From Paraburkholderia dinghuensis (GTDB lineage: Bacteria; Pseudomonadota; Gammaproteobacteria; Burkholderiales; Burkholderiaceae), in assembly GCF_003837865.1 (NCBI RefSeq), contig NZ_RQIS01000012.1:1-64000 (forward strand): a stretch of DNA of 64,000 nt. The letters are read 5' to 3'. Position numbers and translations under genes: made by a program. Below, in pieces: positions 8,223 to 17,338 of the stretch (the first letter of the stretch is position 1; every line of letters begins with the position of its first letter). The notes beneath the pieces were generated by a model. The model worked only from the letters and a program-made list of their open reading frames with translations. It had not been told where the DNA came from and did not search any database.

Positions 8223-9092
8223 CTAGCGGAACACCACCGTCTTGCTGCCGTTGAGCACGATGCGATGCTCGACATGCCACTTCACCGCGCGCGCGAGCGT
8301 CACGCACTCCACGTCCCGGCCGATCGCCGTCAGTTGCTCCGGCGTCATGCTGTGGTCGACGCGCTCCACTTCCTGCTCGATGATCGGGCCTTCGTCGAGG
8401 TGCGTCGTCACGTAATGCGCGGTCGCGCCGATCAGCTTCACGCCACGGTCGAACGCCTGGTAGTAGGGTTTCGCGCCCTTGAAGCTCGGCAGGAACGAGT
8501 GATGGATGTTGATCGCCCGACCTTCGAGCGCGTCGCACAGTTGCGGCGAAAGGATCTGCATGTAGCGCGCGAGCACCACGAGATCGGCGCGCTCGTTATT
8601 CACCACTTCGAGTACGCGCGCTTCCTGCGCGGCCTTGTCCGCCGCCGTGCCGCCGAGCAGCGGGAAATGGTGGAACGGAATGTTGTAGCTCGCGGCGAGC
8701 TGATAGAAGTCCTTGTGATTCGAAATGATCGCAGGGATCTCGATCGGCAGTTGGCCCGTGCGGTAGCGGAACAGCAGATCGTTCAGGCAGTGCCCGATCT
8801 TCGAGACCATGATGACGACGCGCGGTTTCACGTTCGCGTCGTGCAACTCCCAGCGCATGCCGAACGCCTGCGCGAGCGGCGCGAACGCCGCGCGCAACGC
8901 TTCGAGACCCGGATCGCCGCCTACCTGCTGGAAGTCGACCCGCATGAAGAACTCGCCCGTATGGCTGTCGCCGAACTGCGCCGAGTCGAGAATGTTGGCG
9001 CCGCGCTCGAACAGGAAGCCCGACACGGCATGCACGATGCCCGGACGATCGGCGCACGACAGTTTGAGAATAAAGCTGTGTTCGGTCGACAT
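8223..9092 (-). CDS. purU: Formyltetrahydrofolate deformylase
   Basis: A 289-residue hydrolase that releases formate from 10-formyl-THF, balancing one-carbon pools and supplying formate to PurT. An N-terminal ACT domain (about residues 5-85, FILKLSCADRPGIVHAVSGFL) is followed by a formyltransferase-fold domain containing NIHHSFLPSFKGAKPY, which supplies the catalytic Asn-His, and LDEGPI. The ATG at 9092 (MSTEHSF) fits the family; an in-frame TTG at 9113 lacks support. It is convergent with the AI-2E permease gene and 70 bases downstream of the Nudix gene on the same strand. Confidence 0.95.
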   Translation of the reverse strand: MSTEHSFILKLSCADRPGIVHAVSGFLFERGANILDSAQFGDSHTGEFFMRVDFQQVGGDPGLEALRAAFAPLAQAFGMRWELHDANVKPRVVIMVSKIGHCLNDLLFRYRTGQLPIEIPAIISNHKDFYQLAASYNIPFHHFPLLGGTAADKAAQEARVLEVVNNERADLVVLARYMQILSPQLCDALEGRAINIHHSFLPSFKGAKPYYQAFDRGVKLIGATAHYVTTHLDEGPIIEQEVERVDHSMTPEQLTAIGRDVECVTLARAVKWHVEHRIVLNGSKTVVFR

Positions 9093-9162
9093 GACCTTGG
9101 TAACTCCCTTCAAATCCCTGGTGTTTCAGTCAGTGGCATTGCTGCGCAAAACCAGCGCCCTT

Positions 9163-10020
9163 TCACAGCGCAGGCGGTTCGAAAATCTCGCCGATGCCCT
9201 CGCACGCATCTTCGTCGATCCAGCGTCGACGCAGCAGACAATCCAGTGTGGCGAGGCTCGCATCCACGGTCATCGCGCCATCTTCGATCCAGCGCGCGAC
9301 TTCGTCGATGCGCGCGAGCCGGTGCTCGCCGACTTCGCCGTCCTGATTATGCGGAACGAAATCCTCGGGCAACGCGAGATCGTAGACGAAGACCTGCTCG
9401 GCCTGCGTGCCCTCGGGCAACGATTGCAGCACGTGCACCGTGCGGCCGGCCTGGGCGTGCTGCGCGATGTCGGCCGGGATACCGGCCTCCTCCCAGCACT
9501 CCTTGACGATCGTGGCCTCGATGCCGAAGCCCCAGCCGATGCCGCCCGCGACGACATTGTCGAGCATGCCCGGGTCGGTGGCCTTGGTCTCGCTGCGGCG
9601 CGCGATCCATAGCTGCGGCGCGCGAGGCGACGCAGAACGCGCATAGTCTACGACGCCGTTCAGATGCACCGCCCAGGTCATCGTCCCGAAGAAACGCGAT
9701 GCGGCCCGCTCGATATAGGCGAGCGGCGGCGCATCGAAGGCGTTGCGGATCGCGTAGGTCTCATCGCGCCAGCCCGGAATGCGGCCCTCGGCCGCCAACG
9801 CGCCGATCACGGCGCCGAGCGCCGCGCTGCGCGAGGTCAGGTTATCGAACGTGTCGGACATGGCGACGCGCGTTGCCTCGACTTCGAACACGTCGGGCCA
9901 GCGCGCAAGCAGCGCCGCGTCGGCCAGGCGGATCCAGCCAACGCGCTCGCCGCCGATCCAGAAGGGCAGATGGGCGCGCACGTCGAATCGGCGCGCGGCG
10001 CTGATGCAAGGCAAGGTCAT
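9163..10020 (-). CDS. DUF4743 and Nudix hydrolase family protein
   Basis: A 285-residue protein with an N-terminal DUF4743-like domain (about residues 1-120) and a C-terminal Nudix domain. The Nudix box is GGIGWGFGIEATIVKECWEE: the REUXEE core is present as KECWEE, but the first conserved Glu falls on Phe, as I recall for relatives of the yeast thiamine pyrophosphokinase Nudix half. It probably hydrolyses a nucleoside-diphosphate-linked or thiamine-related substrate, not known precisely. It is encoded between the LysE-type exporter gene (24 bases upstream) and purU, all on the minus strand. Confidence 0.85.
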   Translation of the reverse strand: MTLPCISAARRFDVRAHLPFWIGGERVGWIRLADAALLARWPDVFEVEATRVAMSDTFDNLTSRSAALGAVIGALAAEGRIPGWRDETYAIRNAFDAPPLAYIERAASRFFGTMTWAVHLNGVVDYARSASPRAPQLWIARRSETKATDPGMLDNVVAGGIGWGFGIEATIVKECWEEAGIPADIAQHAQAGRTVHVLQSLPEGTQAEQVFVYDLALPEDFVPHNQDGEVGEHRLARIDEVARWIEDGAMTVDASLATLDCLLRRRWIDEDACEGIGEIFEPPAL

Positions 10021-10044
10021 CGTGCAAGGCTCCCGCGAATCCGC

Positions 10045-10659
10045 TCAGTCGCGCAGCGCGACACGAATGCCGATGGCGATGAACGTGAGGCCCGCGAGGC
10101 GGTCGAGCCATACGCCCGCGCGCGGACGGCGCTTGAGCCAGCCGCCGATGGTGCCCGCACACAGGCCGAAGATCGAGAACACCACAACGGTCTGCAGCAT
10201 GAAGATCAGCCCGAGTTCGAGCATCTGCAGCGTCACGCCCTGCGCGCCGCGCGGATCGACGAACTGCGGCAGGAAGACGACGAAAAAGAGCGTCACCTTC
10301 GGGTTCATCATGTTGCCGAGCACGCTCTGGCGAAAAATCGTCCGGAGCGGCTGGCGCTCCCGTTCGCCCGCTGCGGCGAGTCCCTGGCTTCTCAGCGCCT
10401 TGATGCCGATCCAGACGAGGTACGCAGCACCCGCGAGCTTCAGGATCTGGAACGCGACGGGCGACGAGCGCAGCAGCGCGGCGATGCCGAGCGCGGCGAG
10501 CGTCGTGTGGAATGTCACGCCGGCCGCGAAGCCGAGCGCGGCGACAAGCCCCGCCGCACGGCCTTGCGAAATTCCGCGCGCGAGCACCTGGAGGTTGTCG
10601 GGGCCGGGCGCGAAGGTGATGGCGAGCGACGTCGCGAGAAAGAGGGCGAAATTCGGCAT
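10045..10659 (-). CDS. LysE/RhtB family amino-acid exporter
   Basis: A 204-residue inner-membrane protein with about six hydrophobic segments. The N-terminus MPNFALFLATSLAITFAPGP carries the family signature of a hydrophobic helix ending in APGPD, followed by an SQGRAAGLVAALGFAAG segment and a central NPKVTLFFVVFLPQF. Members export basic or neutral amino acids or homoserine lactones; the substrate cannot be told from sequence. It starts 10 bases after the end of apt and is followed by the Nudix gene, so the three are probably one transcript. Confidence 0.9.
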   Translation of the reverse strand: MPNFALFLATSLAITFAPGPDNLQVLARGISQGRAAGLVAALGFAAGVTFHTTLAALGIAALLRSSPVAFQILKLAGAAYLVWIGIKALRSQGLAAAGERERQPLRTIFRQSVLGNMMNPKVTLFFVVFLPQFVDPRGAQGVTLQMLELGLIFMLQTVVVFSIFGLCAGTIGGWLKRRPRAGVWLDRLAGLTFIAIGIRVALRD

Positions 10660-10669
10660 GGCGCTAGTA

Positions 10670-11236
10670 TCAGTGGCCGCCGAACGACGTGATCGTGAAA
10701 AGCGGCAGGCCCGCATCGGTGAGCAGCTTCGAGCCACCGAGGTCCGGCAGGTCGATGATCGCCGCGCCCTCGACCACCGTCGCGCCAACGCGCTCCAGCA
10801 GCAGCTTGCCGGCGAGCATCGTGCCGCCCGTGGCGATCAGGTCATCGACGATCACGACGCGATCGCCCTTGCCGCAGGCGTCTTCGTGAATCTCGACGGT
10901 CGATTCGCCGTATTCGAGCTTGTAGGTCTCGGAGACCGTCTTGTAGGGCAGCTTGCCGATCTTGCGGATCGGAATGAAGCCCACGTTCAGCTCATACGCA
11001 ACGATCGGCCCGATGATGAAGCCGCGCGCATCGAGCCCGGCGATGTAGTCGAGCTTCGCATCGACGTAACGCTCCACGAACAGGTCGATCAATACGCGCA
11101 GGCCTTTCGCGTCGCCGATGAGCGGCGTGATGTCGCGGAACTGCACTCCCGGCTGAGGCCAGTCGGGCACCGTACGGATCAGGTTCTTCACGAACTGCGC
11201 AGGTTCGGCGCTCGCGTTCGCAGGTGCGTTGGACAT
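10670..11236 (-). CDS. apt: Adenine phosphoribosyltransferase
   Basis: A 188-residue salvage enzyme converting adenine and PRPP to AMP. The PRPP-binding motif VVIVDDLIATGGTM is intact (about residues 128-141), and the flexible-loop and core segments GLDARGFIIGPIVAYEL and KIGKLPYKTVSE are present. The start MSNAPANASAE is preceded by a GGAGAAAT-type ribosome site. The product ends in ITSFGGH. It heads a compact group with the LysE-type gene on the minus strand; the antiporter gene ends 63 bases upstream. Confidence 0.97.
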   Translation of the reverse strand: MSNAPANASAEPAQFVKNLIRTVPDWPQPGVQFRDITPLIGDAKGLRVLIDLFVERYVDAKLDYIAGLDARGFIIGPIVAYELNVGFIPIRKIGKLPYKTVSETYKLEYGESTVEIHEDACGKGDRVVIVDDLIATGGTMLAGKLLLERVGATVVEGAAIIDLPDLGGSKLLTDAGLPLFTITSFGGH

Positions 11237-11299
11237 GATTTCTCCGGGTGATATCTGGGGTGACTAACTACAAGAAGCGAACGAAAAGCGGCAAAAAAA

Positions 11300-13339
11300 T
11301 CAGGTTGCCGGGCCGCCCGGCTCCGGACGCCCGGCCCCCGCTCCGGCCCCGGCACCCGCCTTGCGGTGCCGCGAAAGCCGTTCTTCGGCCTCGGCGAGCT
11401 GCTCGGGCAGGCCGCGCAACACGAGAATGTCGTCCTCGCGCAGCTTCGTCGACGGGTCCGGCTCGACGCCGCGAATGCCGTGCCGGCGGATCGCGGTCAC
11501 CTCGACGCCGAGGTCGTACAGCCCCAGTTCGGCCAGCGTGCGGCCCACGGCGTCGGCGCGCGCGTCGACCGGTACGGATTGTAGCCGCACCTGCTCGTGG
11601 CCGTCCTCGTCGACATCGTCGGTGCCGCGGAAGTAGCCGCGCAGCAGGCTGTAGCGTTCATCGCGCAGCTCCTCCACACGCCGCACCACGCGCCGCATCG
11701 GCACGCCCATCAGCACCAGCATGTGCGAGGCGAGCATCAGGCTGCCTTCAACGATCTCCGGAATCACCTCGGTCGCGCCCGCCGCCAGCAGGCGTTCGAG
11801 ATCGGCGTCGTCGACGGTGCGCACGAGCGTCGGCAGCGTCGGTTTCAGTTCGTGGACGTGGTGCAGCACGCGCGTGGCCGATGGCGTGTTTGCGTAAGTG
11901 ACCGCCACCGCCGCCGCCCGGTGGATACCCGCCGCGACGAGCGACTCGCGCCGCGCCGCGTCGCCGAATACCACCGACTCGCCCGCCGCCGCAGCCGCCG
12001 CCACGCGGTCCGGGTCGAGGTCGAGCGCCACGTACGAGAGTCCCTCGTGTTCGAGCATGCGCGCGAGGTTCTGCCCGGCGCGCCCATACCCGCAGATGAT
12101 CACGTGGCCGCTCTGCTTGATGCTCTGCGTAGCGATGCGCGTCATCTGCAGCGACTGCTGCATCCATTCAGTCGACGACAGGCGCAGCACGATGCGGTCG
12201 GCGTTCTGGATCAGGAACGGCGCGGCGAGCATCGAAAGCAGCATCGAAGCGAGGATCACCTGCAGCAGCGTCTGATCGACGAGATGCTCGCTGAGGATGA
12301 GGTTCAACAGCACGAAGCCGAATTCGCCGGCCTGCGCGAGGCCTAGACCTGTGCGCATCGAGACGCCCGGCGACGCACCGAAAAGGCGCGTGAGTGCGGT
12401 GATCATGACGGCCTTGAGCACGACCGGCCCGATCAGAAACCCCGCCACGAGGAACGGGTGCTGCCAGATCACGTGTGGATCGAGCAGCATGCCCGTGGTC
12501 ACGAAGAAGAGGCCGAGCAGCACGTCGCGAAACGGCTTGATGTCCTCTTCCACCTGATGCTTGTACGGCGTTTCGGCGATGAGCATGCCCGCGATGAATG
12601 CGCCGAGCGCGAGCGAGAGACCGAATTTATCGGTGATGAACGCGGAGCCGATCGTGATGAGCAGCACGTTCAGCACGAACAGTTCCTGAGAGCGGCGCCG
12701 TGCGACGACGTGGAGCCAGCGCGTCATGAATTTCTGCCCGACGATCAGCAGCAACGCAAGCGCGACCACGATCTTCACGCCCGCGTAACCGAGCGACTCC
12801 ACGAGCGACGTCGACGTACCGCCAAATGCCGCAATCACGATGAGCAGCGGCACAACGGCGAGATCCTGGAACAGCAGCACGCCGAGAATGTTGCGGCCGT
12901 GCTCCGATTCGAGTTCGAGGCGCTCGGCGAGCATCTTGGTGACGATGGCCGTCGACGACATGGCGAGCGCCCCGCCGAGCGCGACGCACGCCTGCCACGT
13001 GATATGCACCCACCGTTCGAGCACGACCCCGAGCAGGAGCGCGATGGCGATGGTTCCGATCACCTGCGACAGCCCGAGCCCGAACACGGCATGCCGCATG
13101 GCGCGCAGCTTCGAGAGCGAAAACTCGAGGCCGATCGAGAACATCAGGAACACAACGCCGAACTCGGCCAGATGCTGCGCTCCGTGCGTGTCCGGCACGA
13201 CGCCGAGCGCGTGCGGCCCGACAAGAATACCGACGGTCAGATAGCCGAGCATCGGCGGCAGATTCAGGGAACGAAACAGCACAACGCCGACCACCGACGC
13301 GAGCAGCAGAAACAAGGTCATTTCCAGCGGGGAGATCAT
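11300..13339 (-). CDS. KefB/YbaL-type CPA2 cation:proton antiporter with RCK domains
   Basis: A 679-residue membrane protein. Residues 1-390 form the Na+/H+ exchanger-type transporter with about 12 hydrophobic segments (FLMFSIGLEFSL and LLFQDLAVVPLL are typical). Residues about 405-530 are a TrkA-N (RCK) Rossmann domain with the NAD-binding HVIICGYGRAGQNLA motif. Residues about 560-660 are a TrkA-C domain (ELGLYDLGVEVTAI). Such proteins move K+ or Na+ against protons under nucleotide or glutathione control. It is divergent from kdsD. The last 20 residues are a low-complexity Gly/Ala/Pro tail. Confidence 0.9.
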   Translation of the reverse strand: MISPLEMTLFLLLASVVGVVLFRSLNLPPMLGYLTVGILVGPHALGVVPDTHGAQHLAEFGVVFLMFSIGLEFSLSKLRAMRHAVFGLGLSQVIGTIAIALLLGVVLERWVHITWQACVALGGALAMSSTAIVTKMLAERLELESEHGRNILGVLLFQDLAVVPLLIVIAAFGGTSTSLVESLGYAGVKIVVALALLLIVGQKFMTRWLHVVARRRSQELFVLNVLLITIGSAFITDKFGLSLALGAFIAGMLIAETPYKHQVEEDIKPFRDVLLGLFFVTTGMLLDPHVIWQHPFLVAGFLIGPVVLKAVMITALTRLFGASPGVSMRTGLGLAQAGEFGFVLLNLILSEHLVDQTLLQVILASMLLSMLAAPFLIQNADRIVLRLSSTEWMQQSLQMTRIATQSIKQSGHVIICGYGRAGQNLARMLEHEGLSYVALDLDPDRVAAAAAAGESVVFGDAARRESLVAAGIHRAAAVAVTYANTPSATRVLHHVHELKPTLPTLVRTVDDADLERLLAAGATEVIPEIVEGSLMLASHMLVLMGVPMRRVVRRVEELRDERYSLLRGYFRGTDDVDEDGHEQVRLQSVPVDARADAVGRTLAELGLYDLGVEVTAIRRHGIRGVEPDPSTKLREDDILVLRGLPEQLAEAEERLSRHRKAGAGAGAGAGRPEPGGPAT

Positions 13340-13613
13340 CGTGTGAAGCGTCCTCGTGTGTTGCGTTGTATCTGTGGCTGGAGGTTTCTATCGCTGAACC
13401 TGAAGGAAACCGGGGTTTGAAACCGGTATGTGAAGCGCAGTATGTGAACCGGTCTCCCGCGTGAGCCGGGTCCATGATCGGCGCGAGGCGAGACAAATGG
13501 GAGATGACGGGGAAGCACGGCGAGACCGGGCGGCCTTCGCGCGAACTGTCCGGACGAGCGGTCCGCCGCGGCGCTGCCCGGCTGGGCGCACCGGCGCGGC
13601 AAACAAACGCCTT

Positions 13614-13622
13614 TGCTATACT
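13614..13622 (+). promoter_or_regulatory. Extended -10 promoter of kdsD
   Basis: TGCTATACT (extended -10, TATACT at 13617-13622) ends six bases before the kdsD ATG at 13629. Normal spacing would put transcription initiation at or within a base or two of the ATG, giving a leaderless or nearly leaderless mRNA. No clear -35 is seen, which fits an extended -10 promoter. Confidence 0.55.
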
Positions 13623-13628
13623 CCGCGA

Positions 13629-14612
13629 ATGATAGCGAAAATCAATGGCGACCGGGCACTGAAGCTCGCTCGCGACGTGCTCGACATCGAAGCTGACGCC
13701 GTGCGCGGGCTTCGCGACCGGCTCGACGACAGCTTCGTCGGCGCGGTCGATCTCATCCTCGGATGCCGCGGCCGTGTGGTCGTATCCGGCATAGGCAAAT
13801 CGGGCCACATTGGCCGCAAGCTGGCCGCCACACTGGCCTCCACCGGCACTCCCGCGTTCTTCGTCCACCCTGCCGAAGCCAGCCACGGCGACCTCGGCAT
13901 GGTCACCGCCGACGACGTGTTCGTCGCGCTCTCGAACTCCGGCGAATCGGAGGAGCTGGTCGCGATCCTGCCGCTCGTGAAGCGCATCGGCGCGAAGCTC
14001 GTCGCCATGACGGGCCGCCCGCAGTCGACGCTCGGACAGCTCGCGGATGTGCACCTGAATTCCGGTGTCGCGAAGGAAGCTTGCCCGCTGAACCTCGCGC
14101 CCACCGCCAGCACGACGGCGGCGCTCGCGCTCGGCGACGCGCTCGCGATCGCGGTGCTCGATGCGCGCGGTTTTGGCGCAGACGACTTCGCACGTTCGCA
14201 CCCGGGCGGCGCACTCGGCCGACGCCTCTTGACCTATGTGCGCGACGTTATGCGCACGGGCGACCAGGTCCCGGTGGTGCAGGACGACGCAACCGTCCGC
14301 GACGCATTGTTCCAGCTCACCGCGAAGCGCATGGGCATGACGGCGATCGCCGACGCCGAGGGCCGCGTGATGGGCATCTTCACCGACGGCGACCTGCGCC
14401 GCGTGCTGGAGCGCGACGGCGACTTCCGCGACCTGTCGATCGGATCGGTCATGACGAAGGGTCCGCGCACGATCGGGCCCGATCACCTTGCGATCGAAGC
14501 GGTGGAACTGATGGAGCGCCACAGGATCAATCAGATGTTGGTCGTCGATGAAGCGCGCAAACTGATTGGCGCGCTGAACATGCACGACCTCTTTGCGAAG
14601 AAGGTGATCTGA
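13629..14612 (+). CDS. kdsD: Arabinose-5-phosphate isomerase (KpsF/GutQ family)
   Basis: A 327-residue enzyme making D-arabinose-5-phosphate, the first step of Kdo synthesis for LPS. An N-terminal SIS domain (about residues 35-165, GRVVVSGIGKSGHIGRKLA and SNSGESEEL) is followed by two CBS domains (about 200-325, VMRTGDQVPVVQDD and MTKGPRTIGPD). The start MIAKINGDRALKLARDVLDI is the one I know for Burkholderia orthologues. No ribosome site precedes it, in keeping with a promoter abutting the ATG. It is followed after 2 bases by kdsC. Confidence 0.95.
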   Translation: MIAKINGDRALKLARDVLDIEADAVRGLRDRLDDSFVGAVDLILGCRGRVVVSGIGKSGHIGRKLAATLASTGTPAFFVHPAEASHGDLGMVTADDVFVALSNSGESEELVAILPLVKRIGAKLVAMTGRPQSTLGQLADVHLNSGVAKEACPLNLAPTASTTAALALGDALAIAVLDARGFGADDFARSHPGGALGRRLLTYVRDVMRTGDQVPVVQDDATVRDALFQLTAKRMGMTAIADAEGRVMGIFTDGDLRRVLERDGDFRDLSIGSVMTKGPRTIGPDHLAIEAVELMERHRINQMLVVDEARKLIGALNMHDLFAKKVI

Positions 14613-14614
14613 TT

Positions 14615-15166
14615 ATGGCGGTACCCCAACCCGAAGCGTCCGCACGCGCAACACGCGTGCGACTGATGATTTTCGACGTCGACGGCGTGCTGACCGACGG
14701 TGGACTGATGTTCACCGGCTCGGGCGACACGATGAAAGTGTTCAACTCGCTCGACGGCCACGGCGCGAAGCTCCTGCGCGAAGCCGGCATCGACACGGCC
14801 ATCATCACGGGCCGGCGCTCGGAGATCGTCGCCGTGCGCGCGAAGGAACTGCGCATCACGCATCTGTACCAGGGCGTGGAAGACAAGCGCGTCGCATTCG
14901 CGCAGTTGCTCGCCGAAACGGGCACGACGGCCGACGAGTGCGGCTACATGGGCGACGACTGGCCCGACCTCGCGGTGATGCTCCAGTGCGGCTTCGCGGC
15001 CGCGCCGGCGAACGCGCATCCCGATGTGCTCGAGCGCGCCCACTGGGTCGCCAGCGCGCGCGGCGGCCATGGCGCCGTGCGCGAAGTCACTGATCTGATC
15101 CTGCGTGCGCAGGGCCGCTACGACGCGTTGCTCGCGGCGGCCTGTGCGCCGCATGCGGGGCAGTGA
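14615..15166 (+). CDS. kdsC: 3-deoxy-D-manno-octulosonate 8-phosphate phosphatase
   Basis: A 183-residue HAD-superfamily phosphatase that removes phosphate from Kdo-8-P. Motif I is IFDVDGVLTDG (about residues 20-30) with the nucleophile Asp; motif II is the Thr of IITGRRS; motif IV is GDDWPDL. It lacks a cap domain, as KdsC should. The start is 2 bases after the kdsD stop, and the stop overlaps the lptC start, so the cluster is tightly coupled. Location is cytoplasmic. Confidence 0.96.
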   Translation: MAVPQPEASARATRVRLMIFDVDGVLTDGGLMFTGSGDTMKVFNSLDGHGAKLLREAGIDTAIITGRRSEIVAVRAKELRITHLYQGVEDKRVAFAQLLAETGTTADECGYMGDDWPDLAVMLQCGFAAAPANAHPDVLERAHWVASARGGHGAVREVTDLILRAQGRYDALLAAACAPHAGQ

Positions 15167-15768
15167 TGAACGAGCCGAAGTTCCGCCTGACGTCGCTTGT
15201 ACCGCTGGTCTGCATGGCCGCACTTGCGGGCTTCACCTGGTGGCTGCTGCAGGCGATCCAGCCGCACGAGAAAGAGGCGCCGCAGCATCAGATTACGCAC
15301 ACGCCGGACTACTTCGCGGACGCCTTTTCGGTATCCGAGCTCGACCAGTCCGGCGCGACACAATACCGCCTCACGGCCACGCACATGGTCCACTACGAGG
15401 ATGACTCGAGCAGCGAGCTGACGATGCCGGCGGTGCGGGCATTCCAGCCCGGCAAGCCGACCGTGACGGCCACGGGCCTGCGCGGCAAGGTGAACGCCGA
15501 CGCCTCGATCGTCGATCTCTACGACACCGCTCGCATCGTGCGCGCGGCCGGCGACGGCAACCCCGAGATGCAGGCCGATTCCGAGCATTTCCGCGTGCTC
15601 GTGAACGACGACGTGATCGAGACCGAAAAGCCGGTTAAACTTCGTCGCGGCCAGTCGGTCATGACAGCCACCGACGGCATGAATTACAACAACGTGAGCC
15701 GGGTCATCCAGCTCCACGGTAACGTCCGTGGCGCGATTGCCCCGGCTGATTCCGGCGGCTCTTCCTGA
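15166..15768 (+). CDS. lptC: LPS export ABC transporter periplasmic protein LptC
   Basis: A 200-residue protein anchored by one N-terminal membrane helix (about residues 12-30, VPLVCMAALAGFTWWLL) with a periplasmic beta-jellyroll (DUF1239). It passes LPS from the LptBFG transporter to LptA. The ATG shares its A with the kdsC stop TGA, indicating translational coupling; an overlapping GTG one codon earlier is less likely. The soluble part contains the expected LRGKVNADASIVDLYD repeat strands. LptF and LptG are not in this window. Confidence 0.95.
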   Translation: MNEPKFRLTSLVPLVCMAALAGFTWWLLQAIQPHEKEAPQHQITHTPDYFADAFSVSELDQSGATQYRLTATHMVHYEDDSSSELTMPAVRAFQPGKPTVTATGLRGKVNADASIVDLYDTARIVRAAGDGNPEMQADSEHFRVLVNDDVIETEKPVKLRRGQSVMTATDGMNYNNVSRVIQLHGNVRGAIAPADSGGSS

Positions 15769-15799
15769 GCCCCGGGCCGCCCACGCAAGGCTCGATTGC

Positions 15800-16519
15800 A
15801 TGAACGAATCGCTTCCCCGTCCTCTGTCCGGCGTGTTGCGCGCGCATTTAGCCGCACCCTTGGCCGCACCACGCGCGAGGCGCGTGCGCGGTGCCCTGCT
15901 CGGCGCACTGATCGCGCTCGCGGCGGCGCTGCCGCTTGCCGGCTTCGCGCCCGCCGCGCACGCCGAACGCGCCGACAAGGACAAGCCGCTCAACATTGAA
16001 GCGGACAACATGACCTACGACGATCTGAAGCAGCAGACCGTCTTCACCGGCCACGTCGTCGCCACGAAGGGCACGATCCTGATCAAGGCCGACAAGCTCG
16101 TCGTCACCCAGGACCCGCAGGGCTACCAGTTTGCGACCGGCACGGTATCGCCCGGCGCCACCACGCTCGCCTTCTTCCGCCAGAAGCGTGAAGGCCTCGA
16201 CGAATACATCGACGGCACCGCAGAGCGCATCGACTACGACGGCAAACAGGATCTCACCACGCTCACGACGCGCGCCACGGTGCGCCGACTGCAAGGGCTC
16301 TCGACCGTGATGGATCAGGTCCACGGCAGCGTCATCACATACGACGGCCAGAACGACTTCTATACGGCGAAATCGGGCATGGACGTCGCGGGCCCCGGCA
16401 ATCCGGCTGGTCGCGTGCGCGCGATGCTCTCTCCGCGCAGCGGTGGCGGACAGCCGCTCACCGGCGCCCCGGCTACGCTCGCGCCATCGGCCACGCTGAA
16501 GGAAGCGCCGCAACAATGA
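15800..16519 (+). CDS. lptA: LPS transport periplasmic protein LptA
   Basis: A 239-residue periplasmic protein with a long signal peptide: a basic region (APRARRVRG) then a hydrophobic core, with probable cleavage after AHA at about residue 55. The mature part starts KPLNIEADNMTYDD, the LptA/OstA signature, and forms the beta-jellyroll bridge carrying LPS across the periplasm. The C-terminal 45 residues are Pro/Ala/Gly-rich and longer than in E. coli. I chose the Met at 15800 because upstream codons in frame overlap lptC and are not signal-like. Its stop TGA overlaps the lptB ATG. Confidence 0.95.
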   Translation: MNESLPRPLSGVLRAHLAAPLAAPRARRVRGALLGALIALAAALPLAGFAPAAHAERADKDKPLNIEADNMTYDDLKQQTVFTGHVVATKGTILIKADKLVVTQDPQGYQFATGTVSPGATTLAFFRQKREGLDEYIDGTAERIDYDGKQDLTTLTTRATVRRLQGLSTVMDQVHGSVITYDGQNDFYTAKSGMDVAGPGNPAGRVRAMLSPRSGGGQPLTGAPATLAPSATLKEAPQQ

Positions 16520-17307
16520 ACACCGTGACCCTTCCCCAAAGCCACGGCCGGCAACTCGCTGGCAAGACCAGTTCGCTCGTCGTGCGCAACCTGAAGAAGC
16601 GCTACGGCTCGCGCACTGTCGTCAAGGACGTCTCGCTCGACGTGAAGAGTGGCGAAGTGGTCGGATTGCTCGGCCCGAACGGCGCGGGCAAAACCACATC
16701 GTTTTACATGATCGTGGGCCTCATTCCGCTCGACGCAGGCGAAATCGACCTCGACGGCCAGTCGATCAGCCTCCTGCCGATCCACAAGCGCGCATCACTC
16801 GGGCTTTCGTATCTGCCGCAGGAAGCGTCGGTGTTCCGCAAGCTCACGGTCGAAGAGAACATCCGCGCGGTGCTGGAACTGCAGGTGGACGGTGACGGCA
16901 AACGTCTGTCGAAAGACGTCATGACCGAACGCGCCGAAGCGCTGCTCGACGAACTGCAGATCGCGCATCTGCGCGAGAACCCGGCGCTCTCGCTGTCGGG
17001 CGGTGAGCGGCGCCGCGTCGAAATCGCACGAGCCCTCGCCACCGACCCGAGCTTCATTCTGCTCGACGAACCGTTCGCGGGCGTCGACCCGATCGCCGTG
17101 CTGGAAATCCAGAAGATCGTGAAGTTCCTGAAGCAGCGCAACATCGGCGTCCTGATCACGGACCACAACGTGCGCGAGACGCTCGGCATCTGCGACCACG
17201 CGTACATCATCAGCGACGGTTCCGTGCTCGCGGCCGGCGCACCGGGCGACATCATCGAAAACGAAAACGTGCGTCGCGTCTATCTCGGCGAACACTTCCG
17301 CATGTAA
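16516..17307 (+). CDS. lptB: LPS export ABC transporter ATP-binding protein LptB
   Basis: A 263-residue ATPase powering LPS extraction from the inner membrane with LptF and LptG. Walker A is GPNGAGKTTSF, the ABC signature LSGGERRRVEIARAL, Walker B ILLDEPFAGVDP, and the switch His is in ITDHNVRET. The first 18 residues extend beyond the E. coli start, but the ATG overlaps the lptA stop by 4 bases, which supports it. It is the last gene of the kdsD-kdsC-lptCAB run. Confidence 0.97.
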   Translation: MNTVTLPQSHGRQLAGKTSSLVVRNLKKRYGSRTVVKDVSLDVKSGEVVGLLGPNGAGKTTSFYMIVGLIPLDAGEIDLDGQSISLLPIHKRASLGLSYLPQEASVFRKLTVEENIRAVLELQVDGDGKRLSKDVMTERAEALLDELQIAHLRENPALSLSGGERRRVEIARALATDPSFILLDEPFAGVDPIAVLEIQKIVKFLKQRNIGVLITDHNVRETLGICDHAYIISDGSVLAAGAPGDIIENENVRRVYLGEHFRM

Positions 17308-17313
17308 GTCTCA

Positions 17314-17338
17314 CCCGGGCGCGTCACGCGCGCCCGGG
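17314..17338. repeat. Strong GC hairpin after lptB
   Basis: CCCGGGCGCG (17314-17323) pairs perfectly with CGCGCCCGGG (17329-17338) around a 5-base loop, 7 bases after the lptB stop. There is no T run, so it is not a standard intrinsic terminator. It may protect the 3' end or cause pausing. The rest of the 342-base gap before rpoN shows no other clear feature. Confidence 0.6.

Noticed and set aside
12627..14585. A 652-codon minus-strand frame across the antiporter and kdsD
   Set aside because: It overlaps the well-supported antiporter in another frame on the same strand and kdsD on the other strand; the composition is shadow-like.
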